Source of the DNA: Nocardioides massiliensis | Lineage (GTDB): Bacteria; Actinomycetota; Actinomycetes; Propionibacteriales; Nocardioidaceae | Direction of reading: 5' to 3' | Length of the DNA: 64,000 nt | Assembly: GCF_030811215.1 (NCBI RefSeq) | Contig: NZ_JAUSQM010000001.1 | Coordinates: 3,038,001 to 3,102,000 of the forward strand | Shown: in pieces, positions 29,903-38,807 of the stretch | Layout of the letters: each line of letters begins with the position of its first letter | Numbering within the stretch: position 1 is the stretch's first letter | The notes under the pieces: generated by a model | What the model saw: the letters and a program-made list of their open reading frames with translations, nothing else | Told to the model about the DNA's origin: nothing | Databases searched by the model: none | Made by a program: the position numbers and the translations under genes

Positions 29903-31626
29903 CCCGGATCCACCGATGGGTCAGGTTCGGTGAGCTGACGACGGCCGTGGCGTCTTGAACCGTCTCGGGACGCGACGATGTGCCGGGCCTCGTTGTCCGG
30001 TGTCGTCCACTTGGTCCTCGGTCGCGCAGCGGCGGGCTGCTGGGTGGTCAGGCCGCGAGGACCGGTGGCGGGTCGTTGACCCGGTCAAACAGCGCCGTCC
30101 AGGCGCTCTCCCAGGGCCAGGCATGGGGCAGGTGCAGGGCGATGCGGCGTGCTGAGGTCGCGACCCTTGCCGGCACGATGATCAGCTTGCGACGGATCTT
30201 GGCGGTGGTCGCCTTTGCCAACTGTTGGTCGGTCAGGCTCGCGGCGGCTCGGGTGAGGTTGAACGCGATGACGGCGAGCACCAGCCAGGCGGCGTTCGCG
30301 GTGAACACCCCGGACGGCAGGTGTGCCAGCGCGGCACCTTTGAGGTCGGCGTGGACTTGTTCGATGACCGCGTGCTGGCGGTGAATCTTGTCGGCGGCGA
30401 CGGTGTCCAGCACGCCTGGGTCGGTGGTGGTGAAGAAGGCGTGGAAGCGCCAGGTGTCGAACAGGGTGTCCTGGCCGGCTGCCTTGTTCTTCTCGGCGTT
30501 GAAGTCCGGGATCCTGCGAACCACGAGCCGGCCCGGGACGTGGTCGGACTTCTTCTGCGCAGCGAACGCGGTGAAGTCGATCTCGGCGACCTCGGCCCGG
30601 GAGATCCACCGCTGGCTGGCTTCGTCGAAGACAGCGTCGGTGTACTCGATCGTGGTCCACGCGTCCTCGCTGATCGCTGCGATCGCGGCCTTGATGCGTT
30701 TGTCCATCCGCACGGTCACCGACACCGCGGCCCCACCAGCGATCGCGGCGTGGACTGGTCCGCGACCGTAGAACGCCGAGTCCATCCGCACCAGGACCGG
30801 GTGAGGCTTGCCCAGCAGCCGTCGGGCGGTCCTCACCGCGTCGCCGACCAGACGCTTCGCGCCGCGCGGCGACCCGGTCGAGCCCTTGCGCAGCCGCTGG
30901 GCCACGACCACCGGGGCCCCACCGGCGACGGTGAGTGTGGCGAGCAGTGCGTTGAGACCGCGGACCCCGGAGTAGCCGAACCCGGCGCCCTGCTTGGCAT
31001 AGCCGTGGACCTCGATGATCGTGTCATCGACATCGACCAACGCATACCCGCGATCCACCTCGGTGTCGGTGTCGGTGTCGGTGTCATCGTCGGCGCCGGT
31101 GGCAGCGGGTGCGCCGAGCAAGCCGGTGAGGCCGGCCAGTGCGATCAGGAACCGCGAGGCGACCGCGTCGAGCTGGCGCACGTGCCCGAAGGTGAAGGTC
31201 CGCAGGAACGAACCCAACGTCGACGGGGCGTAGGCCCGGGTGAACAGCCGACCCATTCCGCCATGACGCAGCAGCGCCATGTCATCGATGCTGTCGGCGC
31301 CGGCGACCATCCCGCCGACCAGCGATGCGACCTTCAACCCGGCGTTCGCGCCTTTGTCCGTCGGGACGCTCAGGTGCTCATTTGCCAGGTCCCGCAGGCC
31401 GGCGGACTCGGCCAATGCGAGCGCCGGAACCAGGCCTGCGGCCGACACGAGATTCGGGTCATCGAAGACCGCCGAGGTCGATCGAAGCGTGTGAGAGAGT
31501 TTCACCTCAGAGATGCCCTTGCTGTTGGTGTGAATCGTTGCCTCAAGAACTCCGATTCTCCCGCCCAGCAAGGGCATTCTCGTTCTACGCCACGCTCACC
31601 CACCCAAGTTCATCGGTGGATCCGGG
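29903..31626 (-). mobile_element. IS1380-family insertion sequence, copy A (1724 bp)
   Basis: Perfect 16-bp terminal inverted repeats, CCCGGATCCACCGATG at 29903-29918 and its complement at 31611-31626, bound the element. One transposase gene lies between them. Left flank ends CTTAT, right flank starts CTAAG: the two flanks do not match each other, but they match copy B crosswise. Bases 29919-29977 differ from the corresponding part of copy B although the rest is nearly identical. Confidence 0.9.
30048..31505 (-). CDS. IS1380-family transposase, copy A
   Basis: From the GTG at 31505 (beginning VKLSHTLRSTSAVFDD, the usual IS1380 start) the protein has about 485 residues; an ATG at 31577 would add 24. 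It has the DDE_Tnp_1 layout: VDVDDTIIEVHGYAKQG, LVRMDSAFYGRGPVHAA and the C-terminal HAVIEQVHADLKGAALAHLPSG with the glutamate. A run of four Asp-Thr pairs is encoded by a GGTGTC hexanucleotide repeat (three pairs in copy B). Confidence 0.93.
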   Translation of the reverse strand: MKLSHTLRSTSAVFDDPNLVSAAGLVPALALAESAGLRDLANEHLSVPTDKGANAGLKVASLVGGMVAGADSIDDMALLRHGGMGRLFTRAYAPSTLGSFLRTFTFGHVRQLDAVASRFLIALAGLTGLLGAPAATGADDDTDTDTDTEVDRGYALVDVDDTIIEVHGYAKQGAGFGYSGVRGLNALLATLTVAGGAPVVVAQRLRKGSTGSPRGAKRLVGDAVRTARRLLGKPHPVLVRMDSAFYGRGPVHAAIAGGAAVSVTVRMDKRIKAAIAAISEDAWTTIEYTDAVFDEASQRWISRAEVAEIDFTAFAAQKKSDHVPGRLVVRRIPDFNAEKNKAAGQDTLFDTWRFHAFFTTTDPGVLDTVAADKIHRQHAVIEQVHADLKGAALAHLPSGVFTANAAWLVLAVIAFNLTRAAASLTDQQLAKATTAKIRRKLIIVPARVATSARRIALHLPHAWPWESAWTALFDRVNDPPPVLAA

Positions 31627-32224
31627 CTAAGCCGGGGGTCATGCGGCCGTAGGCCTGGTCGAGGGCCGTCAGGGTCCGGTCCAGCGAGAGGTCGTCGAAG
31701 CTGTCGAAGTCCATCGGGGCACGTCGAAGCTCTCGCACAGCTCGCCATTGAAGGCCGGCGTCGCCTTCAACCATCGGTCGTCGAGGTGGACGCTGCAGTA
31801 CCCGTGGTACACGAACAGGTCCGCGCCACCCATGAGGGCCCGCAAGTTGTCGGTCCGCAGGTGGTTGAGGAAGTCGGCGAAGCCCACCCGGGCAGGGATG
31901 CCCACGGCCCGCAGCGCTGCGGTCAGCAGCACCGGCCTTGGGAACGCTGTAGGCGCGGCCTGCCTCGAGCACGTAGCTGGCCCGGTAGTGCTCAGGGTCT
32001 CGGGACACCGAATGGGGGTCGTACCAGACTCTGTCCCGGACCGCTGCGAAGAGCAGGCTCGCCCGCTCACGCGGCGTCGATGCGCCGGCGACCACCTGCT
32101 GCGTGAAGTCGCGCACCGCAGCGCTGTCGTGATCGAGGAAGAAGGCCGACTCAAGGTGCGGTCCCGCCGTCGGCGTCATCGCCACCGCCAGGTGGTCGTC
32201 GGCCTTCCCGACCTCGACGACCAT
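31627..32224 (-). pseudogene. Transglutaminase-like cysteine enzyme, copy 1 (broken)
   Basis: ATG 32224 follows GAGGAGG. The N-terminal part (LESAFFLDHDSAAVRDF...DRVWYDP) is in one frame; from about 31932 the homologous sequence (VGIPARVGFADFLNHLRTDN, FVYHGYCSVHLDDRWLKATPAF) continues in another, so one base is extra near AAGGCCGGTGC. Compared with copy 2, 76 bp are also missing near 31703. The expected catalytic cysteine (AYCVPKA) is serine here (AYSVPKA, codon at 31946-31948). The 3' end abuts the IS1380 target site. Confidence 0.75.
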
Positions 32225-33780
32225 GCGTCGGCCTCCTCTTCCCAACGCGGCTGCGCACAGTGCGCGCCGTCCACACGCTGGAGCGGTCCTCATCGGACGC
32301 TCAAGTAGCTGTCGTCGTCGAAGCCGAGCCCGACGCTGTCAGCGAGATCGCGCAGGATCAACCACACCTGGTGCGCGATCCGGGCGACGACCTCGTCGTG
32401 CGACTCGTCGTGGTAGTCGAGCCAACAGATGGTCCCAGCATCGACCGGGTGCCCATCAGCCCCGCCATGACGCCGTCCCGGAAGGTCGACCTCGGGGTTG
32501 CGCAGGTACGCCCGACGCGGCGGCCACCACCTCCCCCAGGAACCGCGTGCGCCCCAGCCTGGCCCGACGCATCTCCCTGTTCTGCTGGCGCACTGCCATG
32601 AAGCGATCGAGGGTCGGATGCTCGGCCGCCCAACCGAGTGCAGCCCCGATGGCACCCGGATGATGGCAGGGCCGGTGCCACTGACCTGCATCGCGGGCCG
32701 AAGGGTGGTCGATGACCTGGTCCGCCGCGCACCGCAGCACCTCGCCGACGAGATCTTCCTTGCTGCGAAGTGGCGGTAGACGTGGGGCCGCGCATGCCTG
32801 CGCGTTCGGCGATCTGAGCGGTGCCGACCCCGGCGCCGTGATCCTCGATCGCGTCAGCCGCCGCCACTAGCTGTTCGCGCCGCGGACCTCGATGGGAGAC
32901 GAGTCGAGATGACTCGGCGATCGGCTTGGAATGCTTAAGCTGTGGAGCGGGGATCGTCGGCGGTGGTGTTCGCGTATTGCGTTCGCCGACCGGCCACGAT
33001 CGGTCACCCACCCCGGAGTTCGCCCGCAGCAGTGCGCATCTGGGAGATGGCATGGTGCTCGTCGCTGGTGAGAGTCGCGGCGAGTTCATTGACGTGTCGC
33101 CAGCGAGCGAGCGTCGATCCGTCGCTACGGCCGGCGGCAGCTAGAGCCGACCATGTGGCCGCGCAGCGCAGGAGCGCAGTTTCAGCCTTCGCCATCTCAG
33201 CGGACCGCGTTCGCCGCGCCACGTCGGCACAGAACTGCGCCTGCAACCGGCGGAACAGGCCGCCGCCGGTCCCTGCCTTCTCCACGAAGGCGTGGAGAGA
33301 GCGCAGCGCGACGTCCAACTCAGGTTCGGGCATGAGTTCCGGCCACCGGCCGACATCTTCCGCGAAGACCCCGATTCCATCGATGCCGGCACCAGCAACG
33401 GCATCCGGCGGCAGCACCGAGGTGTCCGGGATGATCGCGGTCGCCGCCGCTTGCATGTTCTCGACGGAGGCGACGAGGGCCGAAGCCGCGGTCGGGCGGA
33501 GATCCGGCAGGACCTGGGGCCAGTTCACGAAGTAGGTCGTGTGCCTGGTGGGCACGGGGAAGGATCGTGACGCGCGCGCCCGCGCAAGCGCATCGTAGGG
33601 GACCTCCTGCACCTCGGCTCGGTCGTTGTCAACCACGAAAGCGGTCTGGGTCTCGTCGTCGTAACCGATCACGACGATGTCGTGCCGACTCATCTGGAGG
33701 CGGACATTCAGGTAGGGCAACTCAGCGATGTCTGCCCACATCAGCACGGGACGACCTTGTCGTAGTTCCCCACGGACCCA
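32154..33780. repeat. 1627-bp perfect duplication, copy 1
   Basis: As compared by eye and by translations, this block is identical to 40522-42148 at a constant offset of 8368 nt, in the same orientation. It covers the start of the transglutaminase-like gene, the tetR remnant and about 70 percent of the BtrH-domain gene. Outside the block similarity drops: single differences to the left, about 88 percent identity to the right up to the gene start. Confidence 0.85.
32290..32935 (-). pseudogene. TetR-family regulator remnant, copy 1
   Basis: TetR-like pieces occur in shifting frames: REQLVAAADAIEDHGAGVGTA and IAERAGM (HTH) near 32850, then VLRCAADQVIDHPSARDAG...AAEHPTLDRFMAVRQQNR in a second frame, then ICWLDYHDESHDEVVARIAHQVW in a third, ending at 32290. 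At least two indels are needed and no start codon is found near the HTH. The identical lesions in copy 2 show the gene was dead before the duplication. Confidence 0.7.
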
Positions 33781-34101
33781 GCCCCAACCGGTCACGGGGT
33801 CGTCGGTGCCACGGACGTCGACCTCTGCACCCAGCCTCGAAAGAAGGTCCACCTCAAGGTCACTGCTACGCCCCACAAGATAGATCGGCGGGGCAAGCCC
33901 AGGTACCCGGAGGTAGGTGAAACCCAGACCACCGCCCATCCCGAAGACCAGACCTTCGCTCGGCACCTCCTCCCAGCCGAGACCGGCCCACTCCAAGAGG
34001 TCTCTCAGCGCTCCGGAACCGCAATGACCGGCCTCACGGTGGGGATAGTCCAGCAGGATCCGCCGCGGCTCCGGCTGTCGGGGTAGGGACTCAACTGACA
34101 T
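33004..34101 (-). CDS. BtrH N-terminal domain / DUF4872 protein, copy 1
   Basis: The 365-residue protein combines a BtrH-like N-terminal domain (about 14-165) with a DUF4872-like helical C-terminal half. BtrH in butirosin synthesis is an acyltransferase with a cysteine-peptidase-like fold. Candidate triad residues are C27 in AGHCGSGALRDLL, H140 in MSRHDIVVIGYDDE and D158 in AFVVDND. It follows a tetR gene in the CYP153 operon direction. The substrate is unknown. A paralogue of the same length is at 41372-42469; residues 1-107 differ between them, the rest is identical. Confidence 0.8.
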   Translation of the reverse strand: MSVESLPRQPEPRRILLDYPHREAGHCGSGALRDLLEWAGLGWEEVPSEGLVFGMGGGLGFTYLRVPGLAPPIYLVGRSSDLEVDLLSRLGAEVDVRGTDDPVTGWGWVRGELRQGRPVLMWADIAELPYLNVRLQMSRHDIVVIGYDDETQTAFVVDNDRAEVQEVPYDALARARASRSFPVPTRHTTYFVNWPQVLPDLRPTAASALVASVENMQAAATAIIPDTSVLPPDAVAGAGIDGIGVFAEDVGRWPELMPEPELDVALRSLHAFVEKAGTGGGLFRRLQAQFCADVARRTRSAEMAKAETALLRCAATWSALAAAGRSDGSTLARWRHVNELAATLTSDEHHAISQMRTAAGELRGG

Positions 34102-34233
34102 GGCAACTCCTGGATCGGCTCGCAGCGCTCTGTGCGTACGCCGGTGGGTCGGGCGCGACGGGTTCCGCGACTCTACATTCCCTGAGCCACGCAGGAGCTC
34201 GCGGTCGACGGCGGTCGTGACGGCTGGTGCAGG

Positions 34234-34845
34234 TCACGATTCGAGGGAAAGGAACCGGACGGCGACTTCGGAAATCTTGCTCGCCGTCGCGGTCCGGTCC
34301 CACTTGGGCAGCGCCAGATGACTGACCGTCAGGCGCACCATGGTGTCGGCCGCGTCGACGACGTCGTCTGGGGGAAGGCTCGGGTAACTCTCCGCCACCC
34401 ATCCGGCTAGGGTGTCGGAGGCGAGGTCGAGAAGCCGCGCGGATGTCGTGAGCAGCGGGAGCATCCCCGTGGACGCCTGACTGCCCGCATCCAGGTCGCG
34501 GTTGGAGATGAGCACTGCCTTGAGCAGGGGGCTGCGTTCGGCCTCGTTCAAGGTGTAGTCGACGGCTGCTGCGATGCCGCCTTTCGCATCGCCGATGTGT
34601 GCCTCCAGCGCCTTCTGGATGCCCTCCAGGAAGCGCGAGGCCTCGCGGAGTACGACGGCTTCTCCGAGGCCGGCCTTGTCACCGAACTCCTTGTAGAGCG
34701 CCGCCCGGGACACCCCGGCACGATCCGCGACCTCCCCCATGCGCACCCGGTCCCAGCCGCGGTCGACGATCAGGTCGTGGGCAGCCTCGAGGACAGCGGC
34801 ACGCATGTGCTCCCTGAACCGTTCGCGCATGGACGGTGCCCGCAT
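34234..34845 (-). CDS. TetR/AcrR-family regulator
   Basis: About 203 residues from ATG 34845 (an upstream GTG at 34902, ten bases after the plsC stop, would add 19). N-terminal HTH: MRERFREHMRAAVLEAAHDLIVDRGW then MGEVADRAGVSRAALYKEFGDK, the standard TetR start. The C-terminal ligand domain is of the type with PLLKAVLISNRD and LPLLTTSARLLDLASDTL. It lies between plsC and the BtrH-domain gene on the same strand. Confidence 0.85.
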   Translation of the reverse strand: MRAPSMRERFREHMRAAVLEAAHDLIVDRGWDRVRMGEVADRAGVSRAALYKEFGDKAGLGEAVVLREASRFLEGIQKALEAHIGDAKGGIAAAVDYTLNEAERSPLLKAVLISNRDLDAGSQASTGMLPLLTTSARLLDLASDTLAGWVAESYPSLPPDDVVDAADTMVRLTVSHLALPKWDRTATASKISEVAVRFLSLES

Positions 34846-34911
34846 GACAGAGAGGTTAGCGATCTCTATCTCGCGACCGACTCGCGTTACTGACCTGGAC
34901 ACGCCCGCACG

Positions 34912-35676
34912 CTACCTAGCGTGCTCGTCGGCCAGTTGGTCGACCATGGCGGCGAGGGTGTCCTGAAGCCTCTGCACCCCTACAGTCACTGCCGTCGCCC
35001 TCGGCAACTCTCGGAGGTCCTCGAGTGGCACCGGGTCCCCGACCAGCAGGGTGACCCGACGACGGCGGCAGCCCAGCACCACCCTCCCTTCGTAGGCTGG
35101 CACGATCGCCTGCACGCCCCATTGAGCGACGGGAATCAGTGGAGCTGACGTCTCCAGCGCGATGCGAACAGCACCCGACCTGAGCGACATCAGACGCCCA
35201 TCCGGTCGCTTCGTGATCGATCCTTCCGGATACACGACGACAAGAGCACCACGCTCCACGGCTTTGACCGCGGCACGGATCCCAGACCGGCCGTCGGACC
35301 GATCGACCTCGACGTGGCCGGCCGACCGGAACCACCAGCCGACTGCTCTACTGTGAAACAGGCTCGCCTTGGCCATGAACCGGGGGGTCCGGCCCTGGGC
35401 GAGGATCATCTCCCCCAAGAAGAGCGGGTCGGCCTGGGAGACATGGTTGGCGGCCAGCACCGCGCCTCCCGACCCGGGCAGGCGTTCGGTGCGGCGCCAG
35501 TCCGCTCTCCTGCCCAGCAGCAGCAGCGGTTTGCAGACGAGCAACGCCAGCCACCACGCAGGCCCGCGGGCGTCTCCGGGGACGCGTCTCACGCCCGCGG
35601 ACCGACGCGAGTCACGCAAGTCCGGAACGATAGGCAGGACTCTCATCGCCGTCCAGACCGTCGACCTCCAAGCCAT
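34912..35676 (-). CDS. 1-acyl-glycerol-3-phosphate acyltransferase-like (PlsC family)
   Basis: A 254-residue acyltransferase with the family motif NHVSQADP (HxxxxD, about 77-82), substrate block FVEVDR-like HVEVDRSDGRSG and YPEGSIT (about 143-149). It has a hydrophobic N-terminal segment LALLVCKPLLLLG. Such enzymes esterify lysophosphatidate, but in this operon it may acylate a product of the P450 (inference). ATG 35676 follows GAGGTGAG. Confidence 0.85.
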   Translation of the reverse strand: MAWRSTVWTAMRVLPIVPDLRDSRRSAGVRRVPGDARGPAWWLALLVCKPLLLLGRRADWRRTERLPGSGGAVLAANHVSQADPLFLGEMILAQGRTPRFMAKASLFHSRAVGWWFRSAGHVEVDRSDGRSGIRAAVKAVERGALVVVYPEGSITKRPDGRLMSLRSGAVRIALETSAPLIPVAQWGVQAIVPAYEGRVVLGCRRRRVTLLVGDPVPLEDLRELPRATAVTVGVQRLQDTLAAMVDQLADEHAR

Positions 35677-35738
35677 CCTTGCTCACCTCGGCGGGCGATG
35701 GCTCGGTGGTGACCACGACCAGCGGTTACTGCGGCTTC

Positions 35739-36941
35739 TCACACCGCCACCTCCGCTGTCAGTGCGGCCATGTCGACCGCGGCCCGTTGGGTGAGCATGC
35801 GTTTGGTGGTCATGAAGTCTCGGGGACGGTTGACACAGTCAGCGGCTATCGGCTCGCCCTTCCGGAGGTAGTAGCAGGTGAAGTCGCGGTCACGGGTCGG
35901 GGCACCGCTCACGACGATGTCGTCATAGCCGGTGTTGAGTCCCGCGATCTGGAGCTTGAGGTCATACTGGTCCGACCAGAACCACGGGAGCGCCGCCACC
36001 TCCTTGTCCTTTCCACAGATGGTCGCTGCTGCCACCTTGGCCTGCTCCACTGCGCTCGGGACCGACTCCAGCCTGATTCGTCGGCCGTAGCGGGGGATGT
36101 CCTGCGACGTACAGTCCCCGGCCGCCACGATGTCAGGGTCACTGGTGCGGGCGTGGGCGTCGATGAGGATCCCGTCGTCCACGACCAGGCCGGCTGCCTC
36201 GGCGAGCTCGGTGGTCGGCTCGATACCGATCCCGACGATCACAAAATCGGCTCGGACCGATTCGCCGCTGGCCAGGACCACCTCTCGCAGGCGGGTGTCG
36301 CCGACCAGGGCCTCGACCGAGGCGTTCGTCCTCACGTCGACGCCCTCTTCTTGGTGGATCCGCGTGAAGAAGGCCGACACCTCAGGGGCGGTGACCCGCT
36401 CGAGGACCCGGTCTGCGGCCTCGAGGACCGTGACGTGGAGGCCCGACGAGCGCAGCGAGGCGGCGGTCTCCAGCCCGATGTACCCACCACCCACGATGAC
36501 GGCGTTGCGTCCGGGGATCGCGTCCTCGCGGATCCGCTCCACGTCCGACGACCGACGCAGGTAGTGCACCCCGTCGAGGTCGGCACCCTCGGCGCGGAGA
36601 CGTCGCGGGTGCGCTCCCGTGCAAAGAGCAAGAGCGTCATAGGACAGGCGGTCCCCGGTGCCGAGCACGAGCTCGCCCGCCGACCGGTCGATCTCCTGCA
36701 CGCTGGCAGTCACGCGCTCGACGTCCTGCTTGACGTAGAAGTCCTCCGACCGGATGGCCAGCTCCTTCAGCGAGCACTTCCCGGCCAGATATGCCTTCGA
36801 CAACGGAGGCCTTTGGTACGGCAGCGCCGACTCGTCACCGACCAGCACGATGTCACCCGACCAACCCTCCTGGCGGAGGCTGGTGACCAGCTGTACCCCG
36901 GCATGGCTGGCGCCGACCACCACCGCGCGTTCCGTGCTCAT
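35739..36941 (-). CDS. NAD(P)H:ferredoxin reductase (rhodocoxin/putidaredoxin reductase-like)
   Basis: The 400-residue FAD enzyme begins VVVGASHAGVQ (FAD GxGxxG/A), contains the second nucleotide-binding motif VIVGGGYIGLE (about 150) and the FAD motif DPDIVAAGDC near 275. It passes electrons from NAD(P)H to the [2Fe-2S] ferredoxin that feeds the P450. ATG 36941 overlaps the P450 stop by 4 nt, so the redox chain is one operon. Confidence 0.92.
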   Translation of the reverse strand: MSTERAVVVGASHAGVQLVTSLRQEGWSGDIVLVGDESALPYQRPPLSKAYLAGKCSLKELAIRSEDFYVKQDVERVTASVQEIDRSAGELVLGTGDRLSYDALALCTGAHPRRLRAEGADLDGVHYLRRSSDVERIREDAIPGRNAVIVGGGYIGLETAASLRSSGLHVTVLEAADRVLERVTAPEVSAFFTRIHQEEGVDVRTNASVEALVGDTRLREVVLASGESVRADFVIVGIGIEPTTELAEAAGLVVDDGILIDAHARTSDPDIVAAGDCTSQDIPRYGRRIRLESVPSAVEQAKVAAATICGKDKEVAALPWFWSDQYDLKLQIAGLNTGYDDIVVSGAPTRDRDFTCYYLRKGEPIAADCVNRPRDFMTTKRMLTQRAAVDMAALTAEVAV

Positions 36942-38344
36942 CCGGGGTCCTTGGGAGTGAGCTCGACCATCAGCTTGCTGATGCCGCGAACGAAGTTGGA
37001 CTGCACGTACTGCGGCTCCCCGACCACATCGATCCTCTCGAAGCGCGGGAGCAGCTCCTCCCAGAGGATCCGCAGCTGCAGCTCGGCCAGCCGGTTGCCC
37101 ATGCACCGATGCACGCCGAAGCCGAAAGCAATGTGGTTGCGGGCGTTGGGCCGGTCGATGATGAGCTCGTCCGGTCGCTCGAACACCGTCTCGTCGCGGT
37201 TGCCCGACGCGTACCACATGACCACCTTGTCGCCCTTGCGGATGAACTGGCCGTTCAGCATGGTGTCGGTCTTGGCGATCCGCCGCATGTACGCAAGGGG
37301 GGTCTGCCAGCGGATGATCTCAGAGACCATGTTCGGGATCAGGTCCGGGTTGGCCTTGAGCTTCTCGAACTGGTCGGGGTACTGGTTCAGCGCGAGAACT
37401 CCGCCGCTCATCGAGTTGCGTGTGGTGTCGTTGCCGCCCACGATCAGCAGAACGAAGTTGCCGATGAACTCCATCGGACGCTTGATCAGGTCCTTGGTGC
37501 CCTCATCGCTCTGCAGCATCGTGACCAGGTCGAACCCGGGCTCTTCGCCGGCCGCGAGCCGGGCGGCCTTGTCGTGCCAGAGTTCAGTGAGTCCTCGCGC
37601 CATCTCGAGCATGCCGCGGAACAGCTCGTCGTTGTCGGTAGTGGCGGGGCCGCCGTTGGTCTGCTCCATCGAGGTTGCCAGGTCCGACCACTCGACGAGC
37701 TTGTGCCGCTCCTCGAAGGGGAAGTCAAGCAGCGTGGCCAGCATGCGGGCGGTCAGCTCGATCGACACCGTGCTCACCCAGTCGAACGGTTCGTTGACGG
37801 GCAGGTTGTCCAGGACGTCCCTGACGCGCTCGCGAATGAGGTCCTCCATCTCATGGAGGTTCTTCGGCGCGACGACACCTTGGACGGCGCGACGCTGTAT
37901 GTCGTGTTTGGGCGGGTCCATGGCGATGAACATCGCGACGTCCATGAACCGCGGGGGTGTTCCGATGACGATGAGAGGCTCGGCGGAGAAGACCTCGTGG
38001 TTCTTGTCCACCGCCATGATGTCGGCGTGACGCGTCACCGACCAGAACGGGCCGAAGGGACTGTGGGGCTGGTAGTGGACCGGAGCCTCGTTGCGCAGAC
38101 GTTCGAAGTAGGACGCCCACCGCCCCTGTCGGTAGAGGAACGGGTTGCTGAGGTCGATGTCGGCGAGGGGGACCTCTTCGACCGGCGGGATCGGGGCCTC
38201 GACGAACATCGGCCCGTTCGCGCCGGTGAGCCACCGCCGGCCCTTGTCGTAGAGGCGCGCGCCCTGGATCTGTCGCTCCAGGGGGATGGCGGACTCGACC
38301 TTCGTCTTCACTGTTTCTGGGATCTTCACTTCTGGGAACTTCAT
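36938..38344 (-). CDS. Cytochrome P450, CYP153-type alkane hydroxylase
   Basis: The 468-residue P450 has the I-helix motif GGNDTTRN (303-310) and heme loop FGFGVHRCMGNRLAELQLRILWEE with ligand C414, both characteristic of CYP153 enzymes, which hydroxylate the terminal carbon of medium-chain alkanes or fatty substrates. It is flanked by its ferredoxin (16 nt upstream) and reductase (overlapping). The N-terminal extension of about 45 residues is also seen in the family. Substrate class is inferred from family. Confidence 0.93.
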   Translation of the reverse strand: MKFPEVKIPETVKTKVESAIPLERQIQGARLYDKGRRWLTGANGPMFVEAPIPPVEEVPLADIDLSNPFLYRQGRWASYFERLRNEAPVHYQPHSPFGPFWSVTRHADIMAVDKNHEVFSAEPLIVIGTPPRFMDVAMFIAMDPPKHDIQRRAVQGVVAPKNLHEMEDLIRERVRDVLDNLPVNEPFDWVSTVSIELTARMLATLLDFPFEERHKLVEWSDLATSMEQTNGGPATTDNDELFRGMLEMARGLTELWHDKAARLAAGEEPGFDLVTMLQSDEGTKDLIKRPMEFIGNFVLLIVGGNDTTRNSMSGGVLALNQYPDQFEKLKANPDLIPNMVSEIIRWQTPLAYMRRIAKTDTMLNGQFIRKGDKVVMWYASGNRDETVFERPDELIIDRPNARNHIAFGFGVHRCMGNRLAELQLRILWEELLPRFERIDVVGEPQYVQSNFVRGISKLMVELTPKDPG

Positions 38345-38360
38345 CTGGCTTGACCTCCTG

Positions 38361-38681
38361 CTACATCTGGAACTCGGGCAACTGCACGGTCAAGCCGTCC
38401 CACGATTCGCAGACCTTGACTTGGCACGACAGGCGAGACGTCGGCTGTCGCTCGGGGTTCATCGAGAGCATCTCCTCCTCCTCGGGACCGGACCGGCCGA
38501 CCTTGTCGGCCCAGGCGGGATCAACGATCACGTGACAGGTGCCGCATGCGGCCTCGCCGCCGCAGTCGGCATCGATGCCCGGGATGGCGTTGTTCGTCGC
38601 CACCTGCATCAGCGAGCTGCCCTCCTCAAGCGGGGCCTCGTGCTGCTCCCCGTCGTGCGACATGAAGGTGACCACTGCCAT
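38361..38681 (-). CDS. [2Fe-2S] ferredoxin, adrenodoxin type
   Basis: A 106-residue ferredoxin with cluster ligands C40, C46, C49 and C86 (CGGEAACGTCHV and RLSCQV). It is the direct electron donor to the CYP153 protein and opens the operon. ATG 38681 is preferred over a TTG two codons upstream because AGGAG lies about ten bases before it. Confidence 0.93.
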   Translation of the reverse strand: MAVVTFMSHDGEQHEAPLEEGSSLMQVATNNAIPGIDADCGGEAACGTCHVIVDPAWADKVGRSGPEEEEMLSMNPERQPTSRLSCQVKVCESWDGLTVQLPEFQM

Positions 38682-38807
38682 CGACAATTCTCCTGCCTTT
38701 GCCTACCGGATGGACGTTTCGGTGATGATTGTTGTCGACGGACCGCTGGCAAAGCCATGTCGTATCGTGTCAGTATGTTGTGAATTCGGATCACGTGAGG
38801 GTTGCCT

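Noticed and set aside
31057-31090. GGTGTC tandem repeat as a CRISPR-like or minisatellite array
   Set aside because: It is four in-frame hexamers encoding Asp-Thr in the transposase; no spacers. A similar run near 50900 encodes Asp-Thr in the DUF2243 remnant and is a coincidence of codon use.
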